This document shows positions 17,179-25,786 of a stretch of 64,000 bases of DNA, one piece after another; the stretch's first letter is position 1; each line of letters starts with the position of its first letter. The stretch is taken from contig NZ_JABEKX010000001.1 of the NCBI RefSeq assembly GCF_013407595.1, forward strand, positions 186,001-250,000, written 5' to 3'. This DNA is from Lacticaseibacillus absianus (GTDB taxonomy: Bacteria > Bacillota > Bacilli > Lactobacillales > Lactobacillaceae). The notes below the pieces were generated by a model. It saw only the letters and a list, made by a program, of their open reading frames with translations. It did no database searches and was not told where the DNA came from. Both the position numbers and the translations under genes were made by a program.

Positions 17179-18999
17179 ATGAAACAGTTAGGTAATGGGA
17201 TCAAATGGGCGATGGCGGTCGTGGGGATCGGCCTAGCCATCGTGATCGGGTTAACCCTAGGGGGACCGCAGCGAGCTATCGCGGCGGCGGCCCCGAACGA
17301 TAAGACGTTCATGGTGTACTACCGGGCGTGGCGCGATAAGACGATGAAGGGGGTCAACACGGATATTGCGGACCCGAACACACAGACCATGCTGGATCTG
17401 CCGGAAGGGATCGACATCGTCAATGTCTTCAGCTACGTGCCAGGTGGACAGGAGAAAGCGGCTGCCCCCTTCTTTGAGGCGCTCAAGACGACCTATGCAC
17501 CAGAACTGCATAAGCGCGGCGTTAAGCTCGTCCGCGCACTGGGATATGGTGGCATGCTGAGTGATTGGCGCCAGTACTATGCGGGGTTAGGGGACACCAG
17601 TCAGTACACCGCGGCACAGGAGCAGGCGGCCATCGACGCGTGGGCCAAGCAAGAGGTCGAAACGCTCTCGGGTCAGTATGGACTCGACGGGTTGGATATT
17701 GACATGGAAGAGTATCCCTCGACTGCGACGGCCCAACTGTCGGATCGCTTGATCAACGCCTTATCTCAATATATCGGCCCGAAGGCGAACAACGGGACGC
17801 TATTCATCTATGATTCCAACGGGTCCAACATGGTGCCGTTCAAAAATGTTGTGTCGGCTTTCAGTTACGTTGGGTATCAGCAATACGGTAGTACGACGAG
17901 CCGGACTGTTGCCGCGGCGAAAGATTATGCGGCGGTCGGGTTTGACACGCGGCACTTCCTGGCGGGGTTGACCTTCCCGGAAGAAGGCGATCACAACCGC
18001 TGGTATGATACTAATCCGGCCGATTTTACGGGGAGCCATACACACCAAGAAGCTGAGTTCATTGCAGGCAGTGACCTCGGCGGGATGTTCATGTACGCGG
18101 TCGATCGTGACGGGCGAACGTACAGCCAAGAAGACCTTAATCACGTGATGCCAACGACGTACCGGTGGACTAAGACCGCTATCGCCGAGATCAAGGGGTA
18201 TACACTCGCGCAAGTACAGGCGGCGGCCCGTCAGCATGTCGAGCGTGTGGGTGCGCGATCAGGCTGGTCCGAGGACACGATTAAGCAGACTAACGCGGCG
18301 ATCGATGCCGCTCAGAACGTCTTTGAGGTCTACAGCGCGTTCATGTCTGATGACTATGCGACATCGCTGGACCCAAGCTTTGACGCACTCAAGGAGATCG
18401 CCAATCCGCTTGGCGACATAGAGGCGTTGCAGCAAGCGCTGACGGCGGCCCAAGCGTTGGTCTCCCAGGTTGCGGAACCGACCGCTTTGCAGGCTGCGAT
18501 CAGGCAGGGACAAGCGGTGCTTGACACGGCGTGGGCGTCTGTAGCCGATGTCAACGCGGCGACGGCGGCGCTCAACGCGGCGATCGCTGCGGCGAAGGAC
18601 GCACTTGCGGCGGCGCAGGCTAAGGCAGATTATCAGGCTGGGTACAAGGCGGGGCAGCAAGATGGCCTCGCCGGTGCGCCTGACCGCACTGCCGCACTCG
18701 AGGATCAGTCGGCGCGCTACCGCGCAGGCTATGTCGATGGGTACAAGGCGGGTGCGACCGCGCGTGCACAAGCGCAAGCCGACGGCGATAAAAAGCAACC
18801 TAAGCCAAAACCGGCGGGTCACCAACAGCCGACTGTGAAGCCTAAGCAACAGGTCACTAAGCGCCACGGTGCGATCGATCAGCGCAAGGCGCTGCCGCAG
18901 ACGGGTGCAGTTGTGAACGTCACGCTGATGGCATTAGGGGCAGGGCTGATCGCACTTCTTGGCGCGGTAGCCCGTAAGCGACACACATTGAGCGATTAA
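17179..18999 (+). CDS. Wall-anchored GH18 endo-beta-N-acetylglucosaminidase
   Basis: This 606-residue secreted enzyme should cut the chitobiose core of N-linked glycans. A signal peptide ends near residue 36 (AIAAAA). The GH18 domain spans about 40-350 with the catalytic motif DGLDIDME; E177 is the predicted acid, and D170, D173 and D175 complete DxxDxDxE. It resembles EndoF3/EndoE-type ENGases more than chitinases (FMVYYRAWRDKTM at the start, FSYVGYQQYG later). Residues about 410-475 are a FIVAR-like helical module. GYKAGQQDG and GYVDGYKAG follow, then a Lys/Pro/Gln-rich spacer and LPQTG (572-576) with a membrane segment and a basic tail. Start ATG has GGAGG upstream. Released glycans or GlcNAc-peptides could feed the PTS operon nearby, which is inference. 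Confidence 0.85.
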   Translation: MKQLGNGIKWAMAVVGIGLAIVIGLTLGGPQRAIAAAAPNDKTFMVYYRAWRDKTMKGVNTDIADPNTQTMLDLPEGIDIVNVFSYVPGGQEKAAAPFFEALKTTYAPELHKRGVKLVRALGYGGMLSDWRQYYAGLGDTSQYTAAQEQAAIDAWAKQEVETLSGQYGLDGLDIDMEEYPSTATAQLSDRLINALSQYIGPKANNGTLFIYDSNGSNMVPFKNVVSAFSYVGYQQYGSTTSRTVAAAKDYAAVGFDTRHFLAGLTFPEEGDHNRWYDTNPADFTGSHTHQEAEFIAGSDLGGMFMYAVDRDGRTYSQEDLNHVMPTTYRWTKTAIAEIKGYTLAQVQAAARQHVERVGARSGWSEDTIKQTNAAIDAAQNVFEVYSAFMSDDYATSLDPSFDALKEIANPLGDIEALQQALTAAQALVSQVAEPTALQAAIRQGQAVLDTAWASVADVNAATAALNAAIAAAKDALAAAQAKADYQAGYKAGQQDGLAGAPDRTAALEDQSARYRAGYVDGYKAGATARAQAQADGDKKQPKPKPAGHQQPTVKPKQQVTKRHGAIDQRKALPQTGAVVNVTLMALGAGLIALLGAVARKRHTLSD

Positions 19000-19017
19000 G
19001 GTCTATAAGTGAATGAG

Positions 19018-19047
19018 CCTTCCTGTGTTGACACGGGAAGGTTTTTT
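19018..19047 (+). terminator. Terminator of the ENGase gene
   Basis: CCTTCCTGTG-TTGA-CACGGGAAGG forms a 10 bp stem with one wobble and a tetraloop, followed by TTTTTT. Confidence 0.9.
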
Positions 19048-19158
19048 GATTGGACTAAGGCGATCACTTGCCGGTGAACCCCAGCGCTGAATGCGCTACA
19101 ATAGGAGGTGAGCGACTGACTGGCTGTGCCTGCGGCCTAATGTAAGGGAGGGATCACC

Positions 19159-19500
19159 ATGGCGATGGCGACGCGCTACATCGTAATGAACGCACAAGGC
19201 GAATTCTTAGAGGACGACAACCTATTGCTGTTGCCAGCGTGGACCGGTGACCTTAAGCGCACCTGGGTGACCTTCAGTCAGGTTGAAGCGGAGCGCGTGG
19301 CGCATCAATCTTCTGGGTATGCCTGCGAGCTGCGACCGGTGCCTGTCGAATCTGACGGCACCGCGGTGTCGCACCGGGGCTTGCCGATCGCGGTGCAAAA
19401 GCAGGTGATCACGTTGCGTCAGCAGGGGATGTCTTACCGCCAGATCGCGCGCTTGCTGAACATCTCTAAGTCAACGGTGGGGAACATCATCAGTCGATGA
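19159..19500 (+). CDS. Small protein with C-terminal homeodomain-like HTH
   Basis: This 113-residue protein ends in a clear helix-turn-helix of the Hin/transposase-resolvase style (VQKQVITLRQQGMSYRQIARLLNISKS, residues about 77-103). The N-terminal 70 residues (RYIVMNAQGEFLEDDN...TWVTFSQVEAERVA) are not recognised but look like a compact alpha/beta domain. GGGAGGG precedes the ATG. It has its own terminator and no partner genes, so it may be a stand-alone DNA-binding protein. Target unknown. Confidence 0.65.
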   Translation: MAMATRYIVMNAQGEFLEDDNLLLLPAWTGDLKRTWVTFSQVEAERVAHQSSGYACELRPVPVESDGTAVSHRGLPIAVQKQVITLRQQGMSYRQIARLLNISKSTVGNIISR

Positions 19501-19571
19501 GCGTGCGGCGCATGCTGCCGCATGGCCAGCGGTAACGCGGACGCGTGAACGAGCTGATCAGAACAGAGACT

Positions 19572-19601
19572 AGCCATGAAGAACCGCTTTGTGGCTTTTT
19601 T
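19572..19601 (+). terminator. Probable terminator of the small HTH gene
   Basis: AGCCATGAAG-AACCG-CTTTGTGGCT forms a 10 bp stem with two wobbles, followed by five T. Confidence 0.65.
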
Positions 19602-19745
19602 GGTGTTGCGTCGCATGGCATTGGGCGCCGGCGTGGCTGGTGCGATCGGGATACACCGGTGCGCAGCGATTGCTTGCCTGTATACTTCAGAATTAGATCA
19701 AGTTATAATTCTTGGCGGGGGAAGCACACACAAGGAGGAATCGGG

Positions 19746-20624
19746 ATGATAAAGTATGGACAACTGGCGGCGGCGCTGGTGATCGGGGTGACGCTGCTGA
19801 GCGGTTGCGGGCAGCGTGCGTCGGAGGACGCGACCAAGTCGAGTGGCGCGACGACGAAGCAGTCGGCTCGCACCAAGTCAACGACAAGCAGCAAGCGATC
19901 CGCCAGCAGCAAGGCGACCAGTGCGAGTCAGGCCGCGCCCCGCAAGCAGACGACGTTATGGGATCAGAGCAAAGACGAACAGCTCGCCCAGTTCATCACG
20001 CAGTGGGCGCCGACGATGGGGCAGGTCTATGCCCGGTACGACGGGCAGCACCCGCTAGAGGTCTCAACGGGGGTGACGTATCCGACGGGGCTGGCCCAGC
20101 AGCTTGTCTCGGGTCAGTCCGGGCAGATCGGGATGAGCACGGACGGCAAGGGGTCGAACGCGTATAACATCGTGGCGATCTATAACTACGATCAGACGGA
20201 ACCGCCGCTGCCAGGCCGCATCACGTATTTCTTCGGCTTCCATAACGGGCAGCCGGTGGTGTTGGCCGATCAGAGTCGGGATGGACAACCTAACGCGGGG
20301 CCGACGCAAAACACGGCGATCCGCGACGGCTTCACCCGCATCGCGGCCAGCACGACCCCGGCTAAGCCGAAGGGCCTGGCCCAGTCGCGCGCCACCATCA
20401 CGCAGCAGGAACAGCAGAATCACAACATGCCGCTTGACTTTGAGCCGGTCCACAACGCCGACCAGGCGATCAAGCTGGTCGCCAGCAAGTACGGCAACAA
20501 GCAGTGGGTGGCGGTCCATGGCACAGCCGGGGTCTCGGCTCCGATCACCTTCACCGTGAGCGTGGACGGGGGGAGCGAGGCGTACCTCGTCTACGCGACC
20601 GGCGTTATCGCGCCGTTCCAATAG
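19746..20624 (+). CDS. DUF4767-type lipoprotein
   Basis: This 292-residue protein has a lipoprotein signal ending in LLSGC, with the lipidated Cys at residue 21. A Ser/Thr/Lys-rich linker to about residue 65 leads to a globular domain beginning LWDQSKDEQLAQFITQWAPTM, the family signature of DUF4767 found in lactobacilli. The frame is open further upstream, but ATG 19746 with AAGGAGGAA is clearly the start. A strong terminator follows. Function of the family is unknown; it stays on the outer face of the membrane. Confidence 0.85.
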   Translation: MIKYGQLAAALVIGVTLLSGCGQRASEDATKSSGATTKQSARTKSTTSSKRSASSKATSASQAAPRKQTTLWDQSKDEQLAQFITQWAPTMGQVYARYDGQHPLEVSTGVTYPTGLAQQLVSGQSGQIGMSTDGKGSNAYNIVAIYNYDQTEPPLPGRITYFFGFHNGQPVVLADQSRDGQPNAGPTQNTAIRDGFTRIAASTTPAKPKGLAQSRATITQQEQQNHNMPLDFEPVHNADQAIKLVASKYGNKQWVAVHGTAGVSAPITFTVSVDGGSEAYLVYATGVIAPFQ

Positions 20625-20641
20625 CACCAGTGAACTGTGCT

Positions 20642-20667
20642 GCCGCGGCCATGGCCGCGGCTTTTTT
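20642..20667 (+). terminator. Terminator of the DUF4767 lipoprotein gene
   Basis: A perfect 20 nt palindrome (GCCGCGGCC-AT-GGCCGCGGC) is followed by TTTTTT. Confidence 0.85.
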
Positions 20668-20692
20668 GCGTCCGATTGCCCGGGTAATAAAA

Positions 20693-20720
20693 ACCCAGAC
20701 CCGTCGAGACGGGTCTGGGT
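20693..20720 (-). terminator. Terminator of the minus-strand amino-acid ABC operon
   Basis: ACCCAGACCCGTC and GACGGGTCTGGGT form a perfect 13 bp stem around two bases. The T run (TTTTATTA) follows on the minus strand. Confidence 0.88.
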
Positions 20721-20756
20721 GAGGCATGCGGCTTTTGGGTAACGCATGCGGATCAA

Positions 20757-21587
20757 TTACTTGGTGATGATGATGTCTTCTGGCTGGATGTCGCGGCCAA
20801 AGTACGGGGCCAGGGTCTGCTCGTAGTCGGTCTTGAAGAAGCCGTTGCCGTTGAGCTTGGTGATCTCCTGGTTGACCCACTTCAGAAGCGCCTTGTTGCC
20901 CTTCTTGACCGCCGGCGCGATGTAGGAGCTTGGCCCGAGCGTCTTGATGCCGACGGTGTAGGTCGGGTTGTTCTTGACCCAGGCGTAGAGGTAGGAGTTG
21001 TCATCGGCGAGGGCGGCGGCCCGGTCGTTCTTCAGCGCGTTGAACTGCTGGGTCTTGGAGTCGTACTTCTGAAGCGTCACGGCTTTTTGCTTCTCCGTGA
21101 AGTACTGCTCGGCGGTGGTGCCCTTGGTGACGATCACGTCCTTGCCAGCCAGCTGGCTGACCTTGGTGACCGGGGCGGTCTTCTTGGACACGACGCCGAC
21201 GGACACTTGCATATACGGTTTGGCGAAGTCGACGACCTCCTTGCGGTCCGGGGTGACGGTGAAGTTGGCGAGCACGAGGTCGACTTTGCCTGCCTTGAGC
21301 GCGTCGACGCGGCCGTCGGCGTTGACCTGAACGAACTTGGCTTTGACCCCGAGGTCCTTGGCGAGCTTGCGGGCGAGGGTCAGGTCGTAGCCGACGCGCT
21401 TACCAGACTGGTCGATCCAGCCGTAGGGTTGTAAGTCACCGAAGACCGCGATCTTGATCTCGCCCGCCTTTTTGATCTGAGCGACGGTGTCGGCGTTACT
21501 GGACTGGTTTTGGCCGCAGCCAGCCAGAGCCAAGAGCGCAGTGGCCGTGACGGCGAGGGTGCTGAGCAATCGAGTCATTTTTTTCAT
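20757..21587 (-). CDS. Amino-acid ABC transporter substrate-binding lipoprotein
   Basis: This protein of about 276 residues has a lipobox LALAGC (Cys near residue 23) and a family 3 solute-binding fold. It starts EIKIAVFGDLQPYGWIDQSGKRVGYDLTLARKLAKDLG and carries the polar amino-acid signature GYDLTLARKLA. LGVKAKFVQVNADGRVDALKAGKVDLVLANFTVTPDRKEVVDFAKPY follows. It most resembles cysteine/cystine-type binding proteins (CjaA/FliY-like), but specificity is not certain. ATG 21587 sits seven nt after AGGAGA. It is the last gene of a four-gene operon, 12 nt after the ATPase gene, and a strong terminator follows. Confidence 0.87.
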   Translation of the reverse strand: MKKMTRLLSTLAVTATALLALAGCGQNQSSNADTVAQIKKAGEIKIAVFGDLQPYGWIDQSGKRVGYDLTLARKLAKDLGVKAKFVQVNADGRVDALKAGKVDLVLANFTVTPDRKEVVDFAKPYMQVSVGVVSKKTAPVTKVSQLAGKDVIVTKGTTAEQYFTEKQKAVTLQKYDSKTQQFNALKNDRAAALADDNSYLYAWVKNNPTYTVGIKTLGPSSYIAPAVKKGNKALLKWVNQEITKLNGNGFFKTDYEQTLAPYFGRDIQPEDIIITK

Positions 21588-21599
21588 CAATAAGTCTCC

Positions 21600-22337
21600 T
21601 TAGTAATTCATGCTGGCCAAGAACGCCTTGGCTGAGTCGGTCGGTGGGGCGGTGAAAAAGGCTTCGGCGGGCGTGTCCACGGTGATCACCCCGTCATCGA
21701 GGAACAAGACGCGATCGGCGACCTGTCGCGCGAACCCCATCTCGTGAGTGACCACGATCATGGTCATCTCGCGTTGGGCGAGGGCGGTCATCATGTCGAG
21801 GACGCCGCGGACCATCTCGGGGTCGAGACTGGCGGTCACTTCGTCAAAGAGCATCATCTCGGGGTGCATTGCCAGTGCGCGCACGATCGCGACGCGTTGC
21901 TTCTGGCCGCCGGAGAGCTGGCGCGGGTAGCGGTCGGCGAAGTCCGCAAGTCCGACGTCGGTCAGCAGCGTGCGGGCTTCTGGCTCGGCGTCTGCGCGCG
22001 GGCGCTTGGCCACCTTGACTGGCGCCAGCAAGACGTTCTCCAGCACGGTCAGGTTCGGGAACAGATCGTAGCTCTGGAACACCATGCCGATGCGTTGGCG
22101 CAGGGCTAACCAGGTCGCCGGCGTGGGGTCGATGGGGGTGCCGGCGAAGGCCAGCGTGCCGCCTTGGAAAGGCTCCAGGCCGTTGAGGGTGCGGATCAGC
22201 GTGCTCTTGCCTGAGCCCGACCGGCCGAGCAGGGCGACCACTTCCCCCTTATGCACCTGGAAGCTGATGTCCTTGAGGATCTGGTTGTGCTGATAGGCTT
22301 TGCTCAGGTGTTGCACGTCTAGTAATAAGTCAGCCAT
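21600..22337 (-). CDS. Amino-acid ABC transporter ATPase
   Basis: This 245-residue ATPase shows Walker [10 protein letters not shown] (about 37-45), Q-loop [17 protein letters not shown], signature [19 protein letters not shown], Walker [15 protein letters not shown] and H-loop [11 protein letters not shown], all typical of polar amino-acid importers. It overlaps the upstream permease gene by eight bases, and the binding-protein gene follows it. Specificity is set by the binding protein. Confidence 0.92.
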   Translation of the reverse strand: MADLLLDVQHLSKAYQHNQILKDISFQVHKGEVVALLGRSGSGKSTLIRTLNGLEPFQGGTLAFAGTPIDPTPATWLALRQRIGMVFQSYDLFPNLTVLENVLLAPVKVAKRPRADAEPEARTLLTDVGLADFADRYPRQLSGGQKQRVAIVRALAMHPEMMLFDEVTASLDPEMVRGVLDMMTALAQREMTMIVVTHEMGFARQVADRVLFLDDGVITVDTPAEAFFTAPPTDSAKAFLASMNY

Positions 22338-23019
22338 TGGCGACCTCCAATCTCTTCTTCTCGGTGTGCTTGGCCCACCACGACAGCGGCGCGCAGAGCA
22401 CGTAATACATCACGAACATCGTGCCGTAGACCCAAAAGGCGAAGGCGGGATGCTTGTGGGCGTTGGCCTCGACTAGCGTCTGCCCGACGTTGACGATGTC
22501 CATCACGCTGATCATCAGGAGCAGGCTGGTGGTCTTGATGATGCGCGTCGCGAGGTTGATCGTACCCGGCAGCGCGATCGGGAGCGCCTGTGGTAACAGG
22601 ACGTAGCGGAACTGCTGGGTCCGGTCTAGTCCCAGTGCTTCCGCGGCCTCGAGCTGGTGACGGGGGACTGCGATCAGCGCGCCGCGCACGATGTCCGACA
22701 TCTCCGCGGCGGTCCACAGGGCGAAGGTGACGATTGCCACCGCTTCTCCGCTAAGGTTCAGACCGAACGCTTGCGGTACGATGTAGTAGACTACGAACAG
22801 CAGGACGACTGTCGGCACGATGCGGAAGACCTCCAGGTAGCCGCGCAGGAGGACCTGTAACCAGCGGCGGTTCAACGTCCGTAGCGCCCCGAGGACGACG
22901 CCCAGCGCGCCGCCGATCAGGAGCACGATCACCGCAACACGCAAGGTGACGCCGAAGCCCGCCAGCAGCCGGTGGAAGTTCTGCCCTTCGAATAGAATGC
23001 TAATGCCCGAATGTGCCAT
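22330..23019 (-). CDS. Amino-acid ABC transporter permease 2
   Basis: This 229-residue HisM/GlnP-type permease has about five membrane helices and the EAA loop ALIAVPRHQLEAAEALGLDRTQQFRYVLLPQALPIALPGTIN (about 113-152), which contacts the ATPase. It overlaps the next upstream permease by 20 bases, so the two permeases are probably made in equal amounts and form a heterodimer. Confidence 0.9.
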   Translation of the reverse strand: MAHSGISILFEGQNFHRLLAGFGVTLRVAVIVLLIGGALGVVLGALRTLNRRWLQVLLRGYLEVFRIVPTVVLLFVVYYIVPQAFGLNLSGEAVAIVTFALWTAAEMSDIVRGALIAVPRHQLEAAEALGLDRTQQFRYVLLPQALPIALPGTINLATRIIKTTSLLLMISVMDIVNVGQTLVEANAHKHPAFAFWVYGTMFVMYYVLCAPLSWWAKHTEKKRLEVANG

Positions 23020-23659
23020 AACGCACCCGCCTTTCTAGCGTCGTCAGCCCCCAAGACAGGGGGATCAGGATGATCGCGTACGCCACGACCAGCGTGAATA
23101 GGTACTCGCTGCTGCGGTAGTAGAGCCCGATCAGATCCAGCGCCGTGTTGGTCAGCTCGGGGATCGCGATGACCGTGAAGATCGACGTCTCTTTGATCAA
23201 AAAGATCACGTTCGCGGCCAGCGCCGGGACCGCCGCGGCGAGCCCCTGGGGGATGACCACATAGCGCGCGAGCTGGCCGTTCGTCAGCCCCAGCGCCGCA
23301 CCGGATTCCAGCTGGCCGCGGCCGATCGCGTTATACCCGCTGGTGAAGGCCTCGGCCATGTAGCTGCCGCCGAGAAACACCAAGCCGATCAGGCCGCTGG
23401 CAGTGGCGCTGAGCTTGATGCCCAGCCCTGGCAGACCATAATAGATGAAAAATAGCTGGACCAGAAGTGGCGTGTTACGCGCCACATCGATGTAGCCGGT
23501 GGCGAGCTGGTGCAGGCCCGGCAGCCGGAAGAATTGCGTAAGGCTGGCCGCGATGCCGACCACCAGCGCGCCGGCGATGCCGACCGCCGAGAGCCACAGC
23601 GTTAACCAGAACGCGGCGGCAAACTGCGGTAGGCTTGATTGGATCACTGACCAGTCCAT
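23000..23659 (-). CDS. Amino-acid ABC transporter permease 1
   Basis: This 219-residue permease has the same fold as its neighbour, with RNTPLLVQLFFIYYGLPGLGI early and the EAA loop NAIGRGQLESGAALGLTNGQLARYVVIPQGLAAAVPAL. ATG 23659 follows AAGGAGG by seven nt. It is the first structural gene of the operon. About 150 nt upstream lies a strong terminator and a small peptide gene on the same strand, so its transcription may be regulated by attenuation. Confidence 0.9.
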   Translation of the reverse strand: MDWSVIQSSLPQFAAAFWLTLWLSAVGIAGALVVGIAASLTQFFRLPGLHQLATGYIDVARNTPLLVQLFFIYYGLPGLGIKLSATASGLIGLVFLGGSYMAEAFTSGYNAIGRGQLESGAALGLTNGQLARYVVIPQGLAAAVPALAANVIFLIKETSIFTVIAIPELTNTALDLIGLYYRSSEYLFTLVVAYAIILIPLSWGLTTLERRVRYGTFGH

Positions 23660-23810
23660 GGGCAGGCCTCCTTGACTAATGACTGAACAAACAAACGATG
23701 GACCTCCTTATGTTTACCAGAGCGAAGCGGGGTGGGTTTAACGCACCGGCGCCGGTATCCGGTGAGTCCTTCATCACGGATTACTCACCGTATTTTAATT
23801 TAATGGACCG

Positions 23811-23849
23811 AAAAAGGCGGTGTGTCTAGTTGCTCCTAGACACACCGCC
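23811..23849 (-). terminator. Strong terminator between leader peptide and amino-acid ABC operon
   Basis: On the minus strand GGCGGTGTGTCTAG (23849-23836), a 6 nt loop and CTAGACACACCGCC (23829-23816) make a perfect 14 bp stem followed by TTTTT. GGACC before and GGTCC after the hairpin are complementary, an additional possible pairing. Downstream, 23757-23795 holds another hairpin (CGGTGAGT/ACTCACCG). Confidence 0.88.
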
Positions 23850-23879
23850 AACTTGGTCCGATTCACTTCGGGTGTAGGG

Positions 23880-23984
23880 CTACACGCCGGTCGGGACACC
23901 AGTTTGAACATGCGTAAAAGAGCCGCTATGCATTGCATACCAGTGACACATCGCCATACACATGTTCATCCGTTCCTGAGCCAT
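23880..23984 (-). CDS. 34-residue Met/Cys/His-rich peptide, candidate leader peptide
   Basis: This short frame has its own near-perfect promoter, a purine-rich AAAGGGGG ten nt before ATG 23984, and a strong terminator 31 nt after the stop. The peptide contains MNMCMAMCH (residues 6-14): five internal Met (6, 8, 10, 12, 18), Cys9, Cys13 and His14, 19 and 25. Its sulfur amino acids and its place upstream of an amino-acid importer operon suggest a leader peptide for ribosome-mediated attenuation by Met or Cys supply. A second reading is a free-standing metal-binding mini-protein, since the motif could bind copper or zinc. I know of no named family. Confidence 0.6.
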   Translation of the reverse strand: MAQERMNMCMAMCHWYAMHSGSFTHVQTGVPTGV

Positions 23985-24017
23985 CGTGAAGTTGCCCCCT
24001 TTCGTGAAATTAGTGTC

Positions 24018-24046
24018 ATGGTACACCGCGCGTGTACAGGTGTCAA
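24018..24046 (-). promoter_or_regulatory. Promoter of the leader peptide/ABC operon with palindrome
   Basis: Minus strand: TTGACA (24046-24041), 17 nt spacer, TACCAT (24023-24018). The spacer and -10 contain GTACAC-CGCGC-GTGTAC (24021-24037), a perfect inverted repeat and likely repressor site. Confidence 0.82.
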
Positions 24047-24228
24047 CGAGAAAGTTTGCGTGGACCGCTGTGCGGATCTGCGGCGCAGTGATCCGCCGCC
24101 CAGTCGTACCGCAGCGGTCAAGTCGCGTCAAGCCAGCGCTTGGCCTAGCCCCGCCCTGACTAGTTTCATGACTATCAGATGGCTTTTCGGTCAGACACGC
24201 GCCGGCTCAAGTTAACTTTTCGTGGCAT

Positions 24229-24245
24229 TGTTAGGTTACCTAACA
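24229..24245. promoter_or_regulatory. 17 bp perfect palindrome upstream of glnHP promoter
   Basis: TGTTAGGT-T-ACCTAACA is a perfect odd palindrome that ends seven nt before the -35 of the downstream amino-acid transporter. Its position suits an activator or repressor site; the regulator is unknown. Confidence 0.6.
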
Positions 24246-24252
24246 CGTTTGC

Positions 24253-24281
24253 TCGACACCTGTCACGGAACCAGCTATGCT
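24253..24281 (+). promoter_or_regulatory. Promoter of the fused binding protein-permease gene
   Basis: TCGACA (24253-24258), 17 nt spacer, TATGCT (24276-24281). Confidence 0.6.
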
Positions 24282-24328
24282 CATCTTTGTGCATTGACAC
24301 GAATCCCAAAACAGAAAGTGGTGTGAGT

Positions 24329-25786
24329 ATGAAACGGAAGTGGTTCTGGACCACGATGTTAGCTGGCTTGTTTGCGATCATGACTTGGGGGATGCCCCGA
24401 GAACAGGTGCAGGCGGCCGAGACCTACACCATTGGCACGGATGTGACGTTCGCGCCGTTCGAGTTCGCGGATAAACACAACCAGTACGTCGGCATCGATA
24501 TCGATCTGCTGAATGCGATCGCGGCGACCGAGGGCTTCAAGGTCGAGTGGAAACCGGTGGGCTTCAACGCGGCAGTCCAATCGCTGGAAGCGGGGCAGGT
24601 CGACGGGGTGATGGCGGGAATGAGCATCACGCCGGAGCGTCAGGCGAAGTTCGCGATGTCGGACCCCTACTACCAGTCGGGGATCGCCATGGCGGTGGCT
24701 CGCGACGCGACGATCAAGGGGCTCAAGGACCTGCGCGGCAAGCGCGTGGCGGTCAAGACTGGGACGGCGTCGGCGGATTTTGCCAACGCCAACAAGGCCA
24801 AGTACGGCTTTACAACGGTCACCTTCGATGATTCCAACAACGTCTACCAGGACGTCACGACGGGCAACTCGCAGGCGTGCTTCGAGGATTTTCCCGTCAT
24901 GCAGTACGGGATCGCGACCGGCGTGGCGCTGCGCGTGACCAACAAGACGCCGTATGCGGCGAACAACTATGGCATCGCGGTCCTGCAGTCGCACCGCCAG
25001 GACCTGCTGGTGAAGATCAACGCGGGGCTCAAGAAGCTGCGCGCCAACGGTCAGTACGACAAGATCGTGGCGAAATACCTCGGCGACGGCTCTCAGGCGT
25101 CCCAAGCGGCCAAGACGAAGAAGACGCAGGAAGGTGACCGGAGCTTCTGGGGCCTGCTGCAAGCCAACCGCGCCACCCTGTGGGCCGGGCTGGTCCAGAC
25201 GCTTGAGCTGACCGTGGTCGGGATCCTCTGTGCCACGGTGGTCGGGATCCTGGTCGGCCTGCTCGGCGTCGTGCCGAACAAGGTCGCCCAAGGCGTGGCG
25301 ACAACGTTCATCTACATCTTCCGCGGCCTGCCGATGATCGTGCTCGCCCTGTTCATCTACACCGGTGTCCCCGGGTTGATCCACACGAAGATCCCGGCCT
25401 TCGTTGCCGGCATCATCACGCTGACGCTGAACGAAGGGGCCTACACCGCCGCGTTCGTCAAAGGTGGCATCGGGTCGGTCGACGGCGGTCAGATGGAGGC
25501 CGCCCGTAGCTTGGGGCTACCGTGGACGAAGGCGATGAGGCGCGTGATCTTGCCGCAGGGGCTCCGGATCATGATCCCGAGCTTCATCAACCAGTTCATC
25601 ATCACCCTGAAGGACACGTCGATCCTGTCGGTCCTCGGGCTGCTGGAACTGACGCAGACCGGGAAGATCATCATCGCCCGCAACATGGAAGGCTTCAAGA
25701 TCTGGACGATGGTCGCCTTGATCTACCTGGTGATCATCACGCTGCTGACGTGGCTGTCGAATTACATTCAAAAGAAGGTGCGCTAA
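24329..25786 (+). CDS. Fused amino-acid ABC binding protein-permease (GlnHP type)
   Basis: This 485-residue protein joins a periplasmic-type binding domain to a permease, as in GlnHP transporters of lactic acid bacteria. A signal sequence ends near VQAAE (residue 31). The binding domain runs to about residue 255 ([33 protein letters not shown], later [23 protein letters not shown]). The permease domain, residues about 280-485, has [15 protein letters not shown] and the EAA loop [36 protein letters not shown] 24329 fits the signal peptide; its Shine-Dalgarno is weak (GTGGTGTGAG). Glutamine or a similar polar amino acid is likely. Confidence 0.9.
   Translation: MKRKWFWTTMLAGLFAIMTWGMPREQVQAAETYTIGTDVTFAPFEFADKHNQYVGIDIDLLNAIAATEGFKVEWKPVGFNAAVQSLEAGQVDGVMAGMSITPERQAKFAMSDPYYQSGIAMAVARDATIKGLKDLRGKRVAVKTGTASADFANANKAKYGFTTVTFDDSNNVYQDVTTGNSQACFEDFPVMQYGIATGVALRVTNKTPYAANNYGIAVLQSHRQDLLVKINAGLKKLRANGQYDKIVAKYLGDGSQASQAAKTKKTQEGDRSFWGLLQANRATLWAGLVQTLELTVVGILCATVVGILVGLLGVVPNKVAQGVATTFIYIFRGLPMIVLALFIYTGVPGLIHTKIPAFVAGIITLTLNEGAYTAAFVKGGIGSVDGGQMEAARSLGLPWTKAMRRVILPQGLRIMIPSFINQFIITLKDTSILSVLGLLELTQTGKIIIARNMEGFKIWTMVALIYLVIITLLTWLSNYIQKKVR

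Noticed and set aside
23660-23880. T-box or other known riboswitch before the amino-acid ABC operon
   Set aside because: No AGGGTGGNACCGCG T-box core nor lysine or SAM riboswitch signature is visible; attenuation by a leader peptide fits better.
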